64,000 nt of DNA from Enterococcus gallinarum NBRC 100675 (GCF_001544275.1 NZ_BCQE01000001.1:62001-126000); one strand, 5' to 3'; positions 19,283-28,257 are shown, numbered from the stretch's first letter. Made by a program: numbers and translations. The notes: generated by a model from the letters alone, not told the origin.

Positions 19283-19726
19283 ATGTCCTTATATTCCGGC
19301 TATATCCGCCAACCTCATTACTATGAAACCGATCAGATGGCAATCATTCACCATGCAAATTACATCCGTTGGTTCGAAGAAGCACGAGTAGATATGCTAG
19401 CCTTTTTACAATTGCCATACCATAAAATCGAAGAAGCTGGTTTGATTGTTCCCGTTCTTGAAGTCAACGCACAATACAAGGAAATGATCCGTTATGAGGA
19501 TCAAGTACGCATCGATGTGCTCGTCGAGCATTACACCGGTACTCGACTTGATTTTCGTTATGAGATCTATAGAACTGACAACAATCAGTTAGTGACAACT
19601 GGCGCTTCCAAACATTGTTTTTTGAGTAAAGAGACCTATCGCCTGGTCCATTTGAAGCGCAACTTTCCTGAGATCCATCAAGTATTTTCAGATTATGCGG
19701 CGTTATCGGCTGCCTCGAAAAATTAA
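19283..19726 (+). CDS. acyl-CoA thioesterase (4HBT/YbgC-type hotdog fold)
   Basis: A 147-aa hotdog-fold thioesterase. The active-site segment HYYETDQMAIIHHANYIRWFEEARVDML has the position of the catalytic acid (Asp of ETDQM) and the HANY motif. MIRYEDQVRIDVLVEHYTGTRLDFRYEIYR gives the central sheet. Likely hydrolyses short or aromatic acyl-CoA; substrate unknown. AAAAGGAG precedes the ATG. Followed closely by a small unrelated-looking gene. Confidence 0.87.
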   Translation: MSLYSGYIRQPHYYETDQMAIIHHANYIRWFEEARVDMLAFLQLPYHKIEEAGLIVPVLEVNAQYKEMIRYEDQVRIDVLVEHYTGTRLDFRYEIYRTDNNQLVTTGASKHCFLSKETYRLVHLKRNFPEIHQVFSDYAALSAASKN

Positions 19727-19801
19727 TCTCGAGGCAGATTAATTGCATTTAGAGCACTTTTTTGTATAATCAAAGGTAATTTTTATGGGAGGATGATGAC
19801 A

Positions 19802-19972
19802 ATGTATGTTGTTAAAGTCTTGCATGGTTACATTGGCAAAGATGGTCGTCGCACTCGTGAAAAAATACCGGACAAGTTGTGGATTTTTGAAGATCGGAAG
19901 CAGTCGGAAGCCTTTGCAGCAAAAATAGGCGGACGAGTCAAACCTCTCACAGAAGTAAAGCCAAATCAATAA
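19802..19972 (+). CDS. small conserved-looking protein, 56 aa
   Basis: A 56-codon gene starting MYVVKVLHGYIGKDGRRTRE and ending VKPLTEVKPNQ, with a strong site GGAGG 9 nt before the ATG and a terminator straight after the stop. The basic, strand-helix-strand-like composition and normal codon use support a real gene. I do not recognise the family; I expect it in other enterococci, which could be checked. Confidence 0.65.
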   Translation: MYVVKVLHGYIGKDGRRTREKIPDKLWIFEDRKQSEAFAAKIGGRVKPLTEVKPNQ

Positions 19973-19975
19973 AAA

Positions 19976-20035
19976 GCAAGACAGCGAAAGAACGCTTACT
20001 GGCGTAAGTTTCATTATTCGCTGCCTTGCTTTTTT
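19976..20035. terminator. strong terminator between the small gene and the PepSY gene
   Basis: GCAAGACAGCGAA / TTCGCTGCCTTGC arms (13 bp with one mismatch) followed by six T on the plus strand and flanked by AAAAA on the other side, so it can serve both convergent genes. Confidence 0.85.
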
Positions 20036-20053
20036 TATTGCTTATCGCTTTTG

Positions 20054-20692
20054 CTAGTCATCTTGTTCAGTTTCTAAAATTTCTCCTGTTTGCGCATTGA
20101 TTTTGACATTTGTTTTTTTGTTGCCATCTTCAACTTTGACTTCCCAATAAGTCACATTCATTTCTTTATCAAGATCCCAATCTGTTGCTTGTCCACCGCC
20201 AGCTTCTTTCACAGCACTATCGGAAATCTCTGCCAATGAAAGCAAGTTGGTCAGATCCAATTGATCGGCTTCTTTTTTGACACCATTTTGTTCGTCCGCA
20301 TCTAGTTTTTCCGTTCTTTCTTCAGAAGTTTCTTTTGTTTCTGCATCGATCTTTAGTTCAAATTCATTCGTGTCATCTACGCCTTCAACTTGATAGAAGT
20401 ACTTACCAAAAGAAGTATCCAAGTCAAGCGAAGTGATTGCTGCATCTGGATATTTTTCTTGGAACACTTGGATAGCTTCTTCTACTGTCACTGCAGGCAA
20501 ACCGCCATTTGCGATAGCTGCACTGCTTGAAGATCTGTCCGCAGCTTGTGAAGAAGTTGTTTCACTTGATGATGCGACTGTTGTGCTTGAACTACTGTTT
20601 TGTGCAGGTTCAGAATTTCCAGTATTATTTTGTGTACATCCTGCCAATAATCCTAGGGCAGCGATTCCGAACAAAATTGTTGTTTTTTTCAT
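20054..20692 (-). CDS. PepSY-domain lipoprotein
   Basis: A 212-aa lipoprotein. Signal peptide with lipobox LLAGC (Cys at residue 19), then a Ser/Thr-rich linker (about 20-65) and two PepSY units: VTVEEAIQVFQEKYPDAAITSLDLD...GKYFYQVEGVDDTNEFELKIDAETKE and a second near the C terminus ending VNVKINAQTGEILETEQ. PepSY proteins are thought to sit outside the membrane and modulate proteases or sensors. It is downstream of the kinase gene in the same direction but has a 107-bp gap and an AT-rich promoter region of its own. Likely part of the kinase regulon. Confidence 0.82.
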   Translation of the reverse strand: MKKTTILFGIAALGLLAGCTQNNTGNSEPAQNSSSSTTVASSSETTSSQAADRSSSSAAIANGGLPAVTVEEAIQVFQEKYPDAAITSLDLDTSFGKYFYQVEGVDDTNEFELKIDAETKETSEERTEKLDADEQNGVKKEADQLDLTNLLSLAEISDSAVKEAGGGQATDWDLDKEMNVTYWEVKVEDGNKKTNVKINAQTGEILETEQDD

Positions 20693-20799
20693 GTTTCATT
20701 CCTCCAATTAATTGTCTATTCCTTTTTTCTATATATTTAGAATAACAAGTCCTTCAGAAAAAAGAATCAAAAATGCTTGAAGAAAATCTAAAAAAATCT

Positions 20800-22155
20800 T
20801 CATCTTTCTCTTTCACTTGGAAAATCAATTTTAAAGACACTGCCTTGTGGCTGATTATCCGTGACGGTAATTTCAGCATGATACTTATCGGCCAGCTGTT
20901 TTACCAGTGATAATCCGATTCCTGAACCGGAAATTTGACTGGAACGAGAATCTTCCACTCGATAGAAACGCTCAAAAATCATCACTTTCTTATCATGGGG
21001 GATCCCAATACCAAAGTCGGCAACGCTTAGAGACAAGTGCGTTTGATCTTGTGTCAGTTTCACATGAATGGGCTGATCTGCTGGTGAATACTTCGCTGCA
21101 TTTTCTAAAAGATTTTGGATGATCTGTTGGAAGTCACGTTTGTGCCCTTGCTTCCTACACTGGTTTTCCACAAAATATTCAATCGATTGCGAAACGATCG
21201 TTGCTTGTTTTTCACATTCTTCTCGCACGATCTGTGAGACATTCACGAGGCTCATTTCTTGGGTATGGTTTTTTTCCAAATCCAGCAGTTGATTACTCAA
21301 TGTTTCCAAACGCTTCGATTCTTTATCGATAAAGGCCAATGAAGAAGGAATGACTTCTGGGTGTTTGGTTCCACGCCGCTGGATCAATTGGACATGTCCG
21401 CGAATCGCAGCTAAAGGTGTCCGCAGCTCATGAGAAGCATCGGCAACAAACCGTTTTTCTCGCGCGATCGTCTCACGCTGTTCTTTCAGTAGTTTATTGA
21501 AAGCCAACACCACAGAACGAATCTCGATTGGTTCTTCAACAATCGTCAATTCGCCTTTTTGGCTTTGTTCGATTTCAGCAATTTCTTGCGCCATCCCTGT
21601 TAATTTCCGGCTCCATTTCCCAACGCTCCAATAAATCAATAGACTGCCAACGACTACAGCGATCAGGTTCAGGAAACTGCTGATCATAAAGAGACCATAG
21701 GCTAATTCCACACTGTCCTCACCATTGATGGCGATCTTTACCTGATCCCCATCGACTTCTTGGGTTTTCGTATAATAGATACCATCATCTGTAAAGATGA
21801 TGCCCTCCAAAAATGGGATGATCCGTCCGTGATTGATCTCGGCAAAAATCTCTGCTGCATCTTCCGATAAAATGACACTGCCATCAGCTAAGATCACTTG
21901 CAAGGCATCTTCTTCATCTGCCGAAACATAGGCATTGACTAGATCATTCCAGTCATCGCCTGAAGCCTCCCCGTTTTCGATAGCCTCAAGAATATTGCTC
22001 GCACGATTTTCGATATGTTCAAACAAATACCCTACGGATAACAAGATAAACAATCCATTGAAGAGAATCAGCAAACCAAATAGAATCAAAGAAAAGCGGC
22101 TCGTTAATTGAAACTGGGCAGTTTTTCTGCGTGGGTTGGCAACCTTATTCTTCAT
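20800..22155 (-). CDS. sensor histidine kinase
   Basis: A 451-aa membrane kinase: TM1 (about 20-45), an extracytoplasmic domain (about 46-155), TM2 (about 158-180), a HAMP-like linker, the phosphoacceptor helix RFVADASHELRTPLAAIRGHVQL (H-box), N-box QNLLENAAKYSP, G boxes VADFGIGIP and GSGIGLSLVK, and an F-box IFERFYRVEDSRS. The start lies inside the end of the response-regulator gene (11-bp overlap), so the pair is one operon. The stimulus is unknown; enzymes of this build with acidic sensor loops often respond to envelope stress or cations. Confidence 0.93.
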   Translation of the reverse strand: MKNKVANPRRKTAQFQLTSRFSLILFGLLILFNGLFILLSVGYLFEHIENRASNILEAIENGEASGDDWNDLVNAYVSADEEDALQVILADGSVILSEDAAEIFAEINHGRIIPFLEGIIFTDDGIYYTKTQEVDGDQVKIAINGEDSVELAYGLFMISSFLNLIAVVVGSLLIYWSVGKWSRKLTGMAQEIAEIEQSQKGELTIVEEPIEIRSVVLAFNKLLKEQRETIAREKRFVADASHELRTPLAAIRGHVQLIQRRGTKHPEVIPSSLAFIDKESKRLETLSNQLLDLEKNHTQEMSLVNVSQIVREECEKQATIVSQSIEYFVENQCRKQGHKRDFQQIIQNLLENAAKYSPADQPIHVKLTQDQTHLSLSVADFGIGIPHDKKVMIFERFYRVEDSRSSQISGSGIGLSLVKQLADKYHAEITVTDNQPQGSVFKIDFPSERER

Positions 22156-22852
22156 GGGCGGTCCTCAACACATAGCCTAATCCCCGAACGGTTGCGATCA
22201 TTTTACCTTTGCCGCAGACATCCAGCTTGTTGCGAAGGGTGCGAATATAAACATCTACCACATTTGTTTGACCATCGTATTCATACCCCCAAATCTCATT
22301 CAATAGCTCATCTCTGGTTTTGACTACTTCTGGTTCTTTCATCAACTCATACAAGATCCCAAACTCTTTAGGGGTCAATTCAATGGTCTCTCCGGTAACC
22401 TGGACCAAGTGTTTGGCGATGTCCATCATCAACTCGCCTACCACCAACTGATTTTGTTGGTTCTTTTGCTGTTGGGCTTCCCGCTGCAGTCGTCGCTCAA
22501 TCACGCGAATCCGGGCAAACAATTCTTCGATTTCAAAGGGTTTCGTTAAATAATCATCTAGACCAACGTCAAGACCAGTCACGACATCGGCGGTTTGATT
22601 TCTGGCTGTCATCATCAAAATCGGAATATCGCTTTCTTTGCGAATTCGCCGCGCTACCGTGATACCGTCATAGATTGGCAGCATCCAATCCAACAAAATC
22701 AGATCAAACAGATCAGTTTGCTGATTGAACAAGGTCAATGCCTCTTGGCCATCTTTGGCCCATACCGTGTCGTACCCCTCAAAAGTCAACTCAGTCTGGA
22801 TAAAACTGGCTAAACTTTCTTCGTCTTCCACTATCAAGATTCTCAAGGCCAT
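22145..22852 (-). CDS. OmpR/PhoB-family response regulator
   Basis: A 235-aa regulator. Receiver domain ALRILIVEDEESLASFIQTEL with the phosphoacceptor Asp in LILLDWMLPIYDGI, Thr in PILMMTARNQ and Lys in LTKPFEIEEL. C-terminal winged helix: LTPKEFGILYELMKEPEVVKTRDELLNEIWGYEYDGQTNVVDVYIRTLRNKL. ATG at 22852 has GGAGGAGAGCAG before it; an in-frame upstream start is not needed. It precedes and overlaps the kinase gene. Two TAACGGATT direct repeats at 22882-22890 and 22905-22913 upstream are candidate binding sites for its own control. Confidence 0.93.
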   Translation of the reverse strand: MALRILIVEDEESLASFIQTELTFEGYDTVWAKDGQEALTLFNQQTDLFDLILLDWMLPIYDGITVARRIRKESDIPILMMTARNQTADVVTGLDVGLDDYLTKPFEIEELFARIRVIERRLQREAQQQKNQQNQLVVGELMMDIAKHLVQVTGETIELTPKEFGILYELMKEPEVVKTRDELLNEIWGYEYDGQTNVVDVYIRTLRNKLDVCGKGKMIATVRGLGYVLRTAHEE

Positions 22853-22956
22853 CTGCTCTCCTCCTATTTTTGCTTCTATCATAACGGATTTTGTAAAAAC
22901 TTCCTAACGGATTGAAAGAAAAAATCATGAAGATTTTTTCATGTTCAGACAAAAAA

Positions 22957-22978
22957 GGAGTGAACCAACGCTCACTCC
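22957..22978 (-). terminator. terminator after the ECF ATPase gene
   Basis: GGAGTGA/TCACTCC 7-bp arms with 8-nt loop; six T follow on the minus strand. It lies just beyond the stop at 22988. Confidence 0.8.
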
Positions 22979-22987
22979 GCTTTTCTT

Positions 22988-24415
22988 TTATTCCCCATTT
23001 GTCGCTAACTGATAGGTATCAACTAACTTTCCCTGTTCGAGTTGGATCACGTAAGGGCAGGTTTCATCCAAAAACTCTTTATCATGACTGATCACGGCTA
23101 ACAGATCGACTTCTTTGGCAACTTCCTGCAGCAGATTTCCAACCTCTTCCATTTGTTGCAGGTCTAATCCACTAGTCGGTTCATCGAAAAACAACAAGCG
23201 TTTACCTGAAAGCAATGCACTGCCGATCGCGACCCGCTGCTTTTCGCCACCGGACAAAGATTGTGGATGTCTTCGCAGTAAATGCTCTAGTTCCAACAAA
23301 GTCACGACTTGTTCAAAACGTTCCGGTCTGGCAGCTTTTGCCAACAATTCTTTTTCGACAGATTCAAAAAAAAGCTGCAGGTTCACATCTTGCATAACCA
23401 GAAAACTTTCTCGCAATAACTGTTTTTGATTGATTGGTTGACCATGCAGCCAAAATTGAGCTGCTGAACATTTTTTTAAGCCAGCGAACACTTGAAACAA
23501 TGTTGATTTGCCAGCACCGTTCGGGCCAATCAAACCCACGACCTGTCGCGTAGGCACAACAAGTTTCGCAATATCAAGAGCTGGTTGCTGTTGGCGTCGA
23601 TAAGTGACTTGGAGATTCGTCGCAATCAGACCAGCTGAGGAACTCGCTTCCTCTGTTTCGTTGATTGCCAACTCAAACTGCGGCTCGTTGATCCGCCTTA
23701 ATCCGAGATCGTGAATCTGTTGCGGGGTATGAGAAAGCAATGCTTCACTGGTATACTCTGTGACCAAGCGACCTTCTGCTAGTAATATGTAGCGATCCGC
23801 AATCCCCGTCAAGTAGGACAATCGGTGCTCTGCAATGACGATCGTCTTCCCTTGCTCTTTCAAAAGACGGATCGCTGCGGCAATTTTTTGTAGTGCTTCT
23901 TCATCAAGATTACTGGAAGGTTCATCGAACAAAAAGAGATCATGAGAAAGCATCGTTGCACAAGCGATTGCTACTCGCTGCTTCTCGCCACCAGACAGTT
24001 CGAAAACACTTGCATCCAACAATTCTGACAAAGAAAATTGTTCTGCCACTTCTTTGATCCGTTTTCGTATTTCTACTGGCTCTACCCCTGCATTTTCCAT
24101 TGTAAACGCCAGTTCAGAATAAACATCTGTTGTGAAAAATTGTGTTTTGGGATTTTGAAAAACGACACCGATTTTTCTGGCGTAGGCGGGAAAGTCTTCC
24201 GTCGGCAAAGAATCCCCTGCCACTTGAACAGCCCCCGTCATTTCTGCTGGATATAGCTCAGGAATCAAGCCATTGAGAACATTCAACAAGGTTGACTTAC
24301 CGCTACCGCTTTGGCCGCATAACACAACGACTTCACCAGCAAAAATCTGACAAGAGACGTCTTTCAATACCTGCTGCGTGCCCCGTTTAAGAGATAGGTT
24401 TTCGATGGTGATCAT
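22988..24415 (-). CDS. ECF transporter ATPase, two fused ABC domains
   Basis: A 475-aa protein with two complete ABC ATPase domains. First: Walker A GQSGSGKST (about residue 37), signature LSGGEKQRV, Walker B LFLFDEPSSNL. Second: GPNGAGKST (about 290), LSGGEKQRV, LLFFDEPTSGL. Each has the Q-loop and H-loop (EHRLSYL and SHDKEFL). This fused EcfA1-EcfA2 form powers a dedicated ECF-type uptake system with the S and T genes upstream. The gap to ecfT is 4 bp, so the three genes are an operon in the order S-T-AA. Substrate unknown. Confidence 0.92.
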   Translation of the reverse strand: MITIENLSLKRGTQQVLKDVSCQIFAGEVVVLCGQSGSGKSTLLNVLNGLIPELYPAEMTGAVQVAGDSLPTEDFPAYARKIGVVFQNPKTQFFTTDVYSELAFTMENAGVEPVEIRKRIKEVAEQFSLSELLDASVFELSGGEKQRVAIACATMLSHDLFLFDEPSSNLDEEALQKIAAAIRLLKEQGKTIVIAEHRLSYLTGIADRYILLAEGRLVTEYTSEALLSHTPQQIHDLGLRRINEPQFELAINETEEASSSAGLIATNLQVTYRRQQQPALDIAKLVVPTRQVVGLIGPNGAGKSTLFQVFAGLKKCSAAQFWLHGQPINQKQLLRESFLVMQDVNLQLFFESVEKELLAKAARPERFEQVVTLLELEHLLRRHPQSLSGGEKQRVAIGSALLSGKRLLFFDEPTSGLDLQQMEEVGNLLQEVAKEVDLLAVISHDKEFLDETCPYVIQLEQGKLVDTYQLATNGE

Positions 24416-24419
24416 TCCT

Positions 24420-25118
24420 TCACATCCTTACAAACAAAAAAATAAGTAGCAACACAGTACCAAACACTACATAATCGGCAAGTTTCAATCGCAGTGTATA
24501 AACCGACGTATGGGTATTTTTTGCCGACAGGCCTCTTACTAATGCGGTCGCTGACAATTCTGTCGCAGTATTTTCTGCAGACATCAATAAAGGAATCAAG
24601 AAATACTCCACCGTTTGCAGCGGATGCCTTATGTAGGACCAGCCGTTCAAAGCAATTCCCCGAAAGCGCATCGCTTGGCGAATACTTTTGACATCTTGCA
24701 ACAATGTTGGAAAAAATCGAAACAGTACGGCCAGCGGTACCAGCAAAAATGAGGGAATGCGGATTTTTTGCAAAGCAGCTAACCATTCACTGATTTTCGT
24801 CCCACTCATCGCAAATACGGCTGCCATGATCGTCGGTAACAATCGGCGATACCCTACGGAAAAGAAATCCAGCAGTGTGGTTACTATTGAATTGTTTTGC
24901 CCTGCAAAAATCCCTTCTACCAAGGACAATAATAGAAACAGCCCGAAAAACAACAATCCCTTTCGCCAGAAACCGCTAAGTAGAAACAAGATAAACAAAA
25001 AGCTGATCACAATCAACTCTTTTGTCCACGTCAATGAAATCATCAATGTGACACTTGCAAAGAATGTCACAAATAATTTGCTTCTGGGGTCAAGTGAGAG
25101 CCTAGTCACATTGATCAC
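24420..25118 (-). CDS. ECF transporter transmembrane (T) component
   Basis: A 232-aa EcfT protein with five or six TM helices. It has the coupling-helix motifs of the family (LLQDVKSIRQAMRFRGI near the middle and the second ARG motif ATALVRGLSA). I set the start at GTG 25118, which overlaps the S-gene stop as GTGA and gives VINVTRLSLDPRSKLF, the normal EcfT start (LDPRxKL). A longer in-frame reading from 25217 would overlap the S gene by 100 bp and encodes a Cys/Arg-rich stretch that does not fit. Confidence 0.88.
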   Translation of the reverse strand: MINVTRLSLDPRSKLFVTFFASVTLMISLTWTKELIVISFLFILFLLSGFWRKGLLFFGLFLLLSLVEGIFAGQNNSIVTTLLDFFSVGYRRLLPTIMAAVFAMSGTKISEWLAALQKIRIPSFLLVPLAVLFRFFPTLLQDVKSIRQAMRFRGIALNGWSYIRHPLQTVEYFLIPLLMSAENTATELSATALVRGLSAKNTHTSVYTLRLKLADYVVFGTVLLLIFLFVRM

Positions 25119-25714
25119 CCGTTTGTTTGATGCAACGTTGGTTGGAAATGTTTTTGATATAGTCGAGCACCGAGGCCTATTCCGACAATCGAAGCAACCA
25201 GTACAGCGAGCCCGCAAATCACCAGCATCGCTGTGGAAGTATGAGCAAAGACCCCTGCAATATAACTTTGGTCTTTTCCACGAGCAACTAGCGAATCAAT
25301 ATACGCATTTTTCATGAACCACAATGGCAAGATGGGACCCATTAAACCAAAGCTGAATACGGTATAACTAATAGTTGTCTTGAGACTTCCTTTCCACTTG
25401 CTTTTATACTGGATCGTATCTGCCAGTACTGCACACAAAATATTCGGCATAAAGGCTAGCGGAAAGTGACCTGAAATCAAAAAAAAGAGACCTACCACAC
25501 TGCCCATGATGGTGATCGCGCCAAACTTTGGTACTTTATTCAACATCAATAGATAAATGACCCCAGAAAAAAGTGCTGTAACGGCTGGAATGAATAAATT
25601 ATGAAACCCTGGAATAACAAACCGTAAAATCAGCAGACAAAAACTCATCAATAAAAAATAAATAGCTGTATATATCCCGACAGCAATCAGGTCTTGAACT
25701 TTTAAATTTTTCAT
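25115..25714 (-). CDS. ECF transporter S component (Trep_Strep/MptE-like)
   Basis: A 199-aa integral membrane protein with five or six TM helices, starting KNLKVQDLIAVGIYTAIYFLLM. GFHNLFIPAVTALFSGVIYLLMLNKVPKFGAITIMG and the hydrophobic C-terminal helix match the Trep_Strep family of substrate-binding proteins that pair with ECF modules. The substrate is not established for most of this family. First gene of the operon; stop overlaps the T-gene start. GAAGGAGCATAAGAA precedes the ATG. Confidence 0.82.
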   Translation of the reverse strand: MKNLKVQDLIAVGIYTAIYFLLMSFCLLILRFVIPGFHNLFIPAVTALFSGVIYLLMLNKVPKFGAITIMGSVVGLFFLISGHFPLAFMPNILCAVLADTIQYKSKWKGSLKTTISYTVFSFGLMGPILPLWFMKNAYIDSLVARGKDQSYIAGVFAHTSTAMLVICGLAVLVASIVGIGLGARLYQKHFQPTLHQTNG

Positions 25715-25766
25715 TTCTTATGCTCCTTCTTTCAAGCACCGGTTCTTGGTGCGATTACAAGCATCT

Positions 25767-25793
25767 AGTATAGCACATTCCCGCGCGAAACAA
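25767..25793 (-). promoter_or_regulatory. extended -10 promoter of the ECF operon
   Basis: Minus strand: TTGTTT (25793-25788), 15-bp spacer, then TGC-TATACT (-10 at 25772-25767). A short GCACC/GGTGC hairpin lies in the leader just ahead of the ribosome site. Confidence 0.5.
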
Positions 25794-25835
25794 TGGAAAT
25801 GATGCTTATCTAGTCTAAGGATGAAAATAAAAAAA

Positions 25836-25969
25836 GAAAGATCCACTTTTGTTGATAGCGCGAGCCACTCAGTAAGCCTGTAACCGACATTTTAGACTCT
25901 GTCCACGATTCCGGCACGGATGACTTGATCGTTCTATCTTTGCTGCAATTTCTCAAAAACGAATCTTTC
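25836..25969 (-). ncRNA. structured RNA or elaborate terminator closed by a 16-bp helix
   Basis: Minus strand: the arm at 25969-25954 (GAAAGATTCGTTTTTG) pairs over its full 16 nt with the arm at 25851-25836 (CAAAAGTGGATCTTTC). Three of the pairs are G-U only in the minus-strand RNA and would be mismatches in the plus strand, which gives the direction. About 100 nt are enclosed, with small inner helices (GATAG/CTATC, TCCG/CGGA, GACA/TGTC). Seven or so T residues follow the closing arm. It starts about 70 nt after the Mga-like gene stop, so it is either that gene's 3' end or an independent small RNA. Confidence 0.5.
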
Positions 25970-26040
25970 CTTGTATGAAGATTTACTACCTTTTTTGCTG
26001 GCTAAAGCAATTCCGCAAATGTTTGTCGTACAGCAATAAA

Positions 26041-27549
26041 CTAGTTCTCTTCTAATAGACGGTAATACTTCTCATCTCTGATCTTATCAATAAATGTGAT
26101 CACGCGAATCCAATCCGGCAAGTATTGCTTTTCTCCCCACTGAAAAAGATAGGGGATCTCTTTTGCAAAATACTTGGATAGATCGATAGCGTAATCAGAA
26201 ATGATCACATCCGGATTTTCTCTGATGCCTACGATATTGATTGGTCGTGGACTCATCCGTACCAACTTTTGCTTTTGGATTTCTTCTTCTATCCCACGAC
26301 TTTTTGACTCAACAGCCACTCTGACAGGTGCATCGTAATCGGAGAGAATGTAATACAAAATCTGAGAAGCATAGTATTTAAAGGAATTAGAATTTAGAAT
26401 CTCATACCATTCAGGATTTTCTGTTTCAAGATTGCAAGATATCTTTTCTAAAACCGTGAACCAGTAGTGGTACTGTCTCTCGATTTCTGACAATGTGGTG
26501 TAATCACCAAAGGAATCGATTTTGCTCCCGAAACCAAACGTCAGCAAGAAAGAAAAAATATATGTTGCATTGATGAAAAGCAATTTCCGTTCATTCTGCC
26601 CAAAAGAAAAGTGAATTTGTTTTTCTATTAAGGAGATCCAGTCATCAATCAACTCTCGATAATCATTCAAATACATCGGAGATTGCAGACGTAACCGCTG
26701 CAATGACTCTTGAGAATAGCTTTGACCTACTGTGAACATATAGTAAAGATACATAAGCTCGTCGTCCGATAGATCCTTCTGAAAAATCAAGTTTGTTTCA
26801 AAAAATGGAAGCAAAATCTCATTGTCAAATGTCCTCTTATCCATAAAGGGATTATAAAATTTTCTGACACTTTCCGGTATTTCTTGTATCTCATAGCCTT
26901 GCTTAATCCTCGTAACTGATACAGCCAAAAGATTGATAAAACGTTCTTTGGCCGCGTGCCTCAGAAATGGAAAATAATCGGTTAACTTTTTGTAGACTTC
27001 GGTGGTGCTTTTTTCAACAATCGGGGGACGGTTGCTTTCGATCTCATCATATACGTGCCAGTAAAAACTATGGAAAAAATAGCGAATTCGATACTCTTCT
27101 CCCACAAGGTACCCATTCTTTTTTAAATTGAGTTCCAGCTTATACTGATCTAGAATCGGGGCAAAGATACCAATCTGACGTTGGACTGTACGACCACTGA
27201 CATATTGACTCTGACTAAAGGCTTCTAGCGACTTGAATTTTTGATAAAAAATCGCATCCCAAATAGTGAATAGCAAGGTAGACTTAGTCAAATTGACACG
27301 AATTTTATTCAACAGAAATTTTTCCGAGAAAGTCATTTGAATCTCTTTATTATCTCGTTTTATCGAAAACTCTGCGTATCCTTTTTGGATCTCTTCTACC
27401 TGTTCAAGTACATTATTCAATACTGGATAAGAAACATTCAGTTCCTCAACTAATTCTTTGTAGGTATAAGTATTTTGGTATGAACGATAATAGAATGTAA
27501 AAAAACTTTGCACTAACCGATCCTGTCCTCTAAAAAAAGAATCTAGCAC
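26041..27549 (-). CDS. Mga-family helix-turn-helix regulator
   Basis: A 502-aa regulator of the Mga/AtxA/RofA-like group. N-terminal HTH around TYTYKELVEELNVSYPVLNNVLEQVEEI (residues about 27-55), a second HTH-like segment near SLEAFSQSQYVSGRTVQRQIGIF, a long helical PRD-like middle, and a C-terminal EIIB-like region with NIVGIRENPDVIISDYAID. Such proteins are PTS-linked activators of surface or virulence genes in Gram-positive cocci. No obvious target is adjacent except the 126-aa gene upstream. The ribosome site is weak (GGGGGCC). Confidence 0.82.
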   Translation of the reverse strand: MLDSFFRGQDRLVQSFFTFYYRSYQNTYTYKELVEELNVSYPVLNNVLEQVEEIQKGYAEFSIKRDNKEIQMTFSEKFLLNKIRVNLTKSTLLFTIWDAIFYQKFKSLEAFSQSQYVSGRTVQRQIGIFAPILDQYKLELNLKKNGYLVGEEYRIRYFFHSFYWHVYDEIESNRPPIVEKSTTEVYKKLTDYFPFLRHAAKERFINLLAVSVTRIKQGYEIQEIPESVRKFYNPFMDKRTFDNEILLPFFETNLIFQKDLSDDELMYLYYMFTVGQSYSQESLQRLRLQSPMYLNDYRELIDDWISLIEKQIHFSFGQNERKLLFINATYIFSFLLTFGFGSKIDSFGDYTTLSEIERQYHYWFTVLEKISCNLETENPEWYEILNSNSFKYYASQILYYILSDYDAPVRVAVESKSRGIEEEIQKQKLVRMSPRPINIVGIRENPDVIISDYAIDLSKYFAKEIPYLFQWGEKQYLPDWIRVITFIDKIRDEKYYRLLEEN

Positions 27550-27638
27550 AGTAAGGCCCCCTTATTATTGTTAAACTTTAGAATATATCATCTTATATTA
27601 TGCAATTCAATTTATAAGACTTGCTTTCCCGATAAAAA

Positions 27639-27683
27639 AGCAGTAAAAACTTTTTTATGCAGAAGCAAAAAGTTTTTTACTGC
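27639..27683 (-). terminator. terminator after the 126-aa gene
   Basis: GGCAGTAAAAAACTTTTT arm and its complement near 27640-27655 form a long stem followed on the minus strand by a T run. It fills the spacer between this gene and the Mga-like gene. Confidence 0.8.
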
Positions 27684-27838
27684 CTTCTTGAAATATTCAC
27701 TTGTATGCTCCAATTTTACTAAAACAACGATTGGCGAAAGAAAAACAGTGCTACTTCAACTCTCTCCTCAGAGAATACGCCCCCCAAGTTCATTTCTTCA
27801 CGTGTGTGATGACAGCTTCTCGAGCCTTTTCGTAGCAG

Positions 27839-28219
27839 CTAATTGATAGAAAAATGAAGCGAATGCGGTGTTTCGTCTAAAAGTCGCATGCCACATTTTT
27901 CTTTAAAATACGATTGGCAGTCCTCTTGTGCGGTAAGCACGACCTCTTCTTCCGTGAATACTCTTCCTTTTTTTACTGCGACTTCACTTAATTCCAACAA
28001 GATCCAGATTTGGGCTTCTAGACGATTGATGCTCGCCCAACGCTGAAAGAAATTATCTTTATTGATACCATTAATTTGTTTTTCCAATTCGACACAATTT
28101 TGCAGAATCCGTTCTTTTATTTTCGGTAAATTCGTTGAGAATACCGGATCATTTACTCTGTTAATGAAATAATTTAAATAGTCTTGAATCGTTTTGATTT
28201 GAAATGTTTGGCCCAACAT
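27839..28219 (-). CDS. hypothetical protein, all-helical, 126 aa
   Basis: A 126-aa protein with no recognised family. It is predicted to be almost all helix (TIQDYLNYFINRVND, LPKIKERILQNCVELEKQING, INRLEAQIWILLELSEVAVKKG, FTEEEVVLTAQEDCQSYFKEKCGM), the size and look of a small four-helix bundle such as bacteriocin immunity or four-helix-bundle partner proteins. GGAGGAAATCTG precedes the ATG. A near-palindrome (28236-28276) lies just upstream. Between an interrupted small ORF and the Mga-like gene, all in one direction, it may be a local regulator target. Confidence 0.6.
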   Translation of the reverse strand: MLGQTFQIKTIQDYLNYFINRVNDPVFSTNLPKIKERILQNCVELEKQINGINKDNFFQRWASINRLEAQIWILLELSEVAVKKGRVFTEEEVVLTAQEDCQSYFKEKCGMRLLDETPHSLHFSIN

Positions 28220-28257
28220 CAGATTTCCTCCAATTATTTTAGGAAAAAGCTTTCCCC

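Noticed and set aside
24412-24786. 124-aa minus-strand ORF within the ECF T gene
   Set aside because: It is an alternative frame of the T component, which has the conserved motifs; the apparent protein is Cys-rich and unlike any family.
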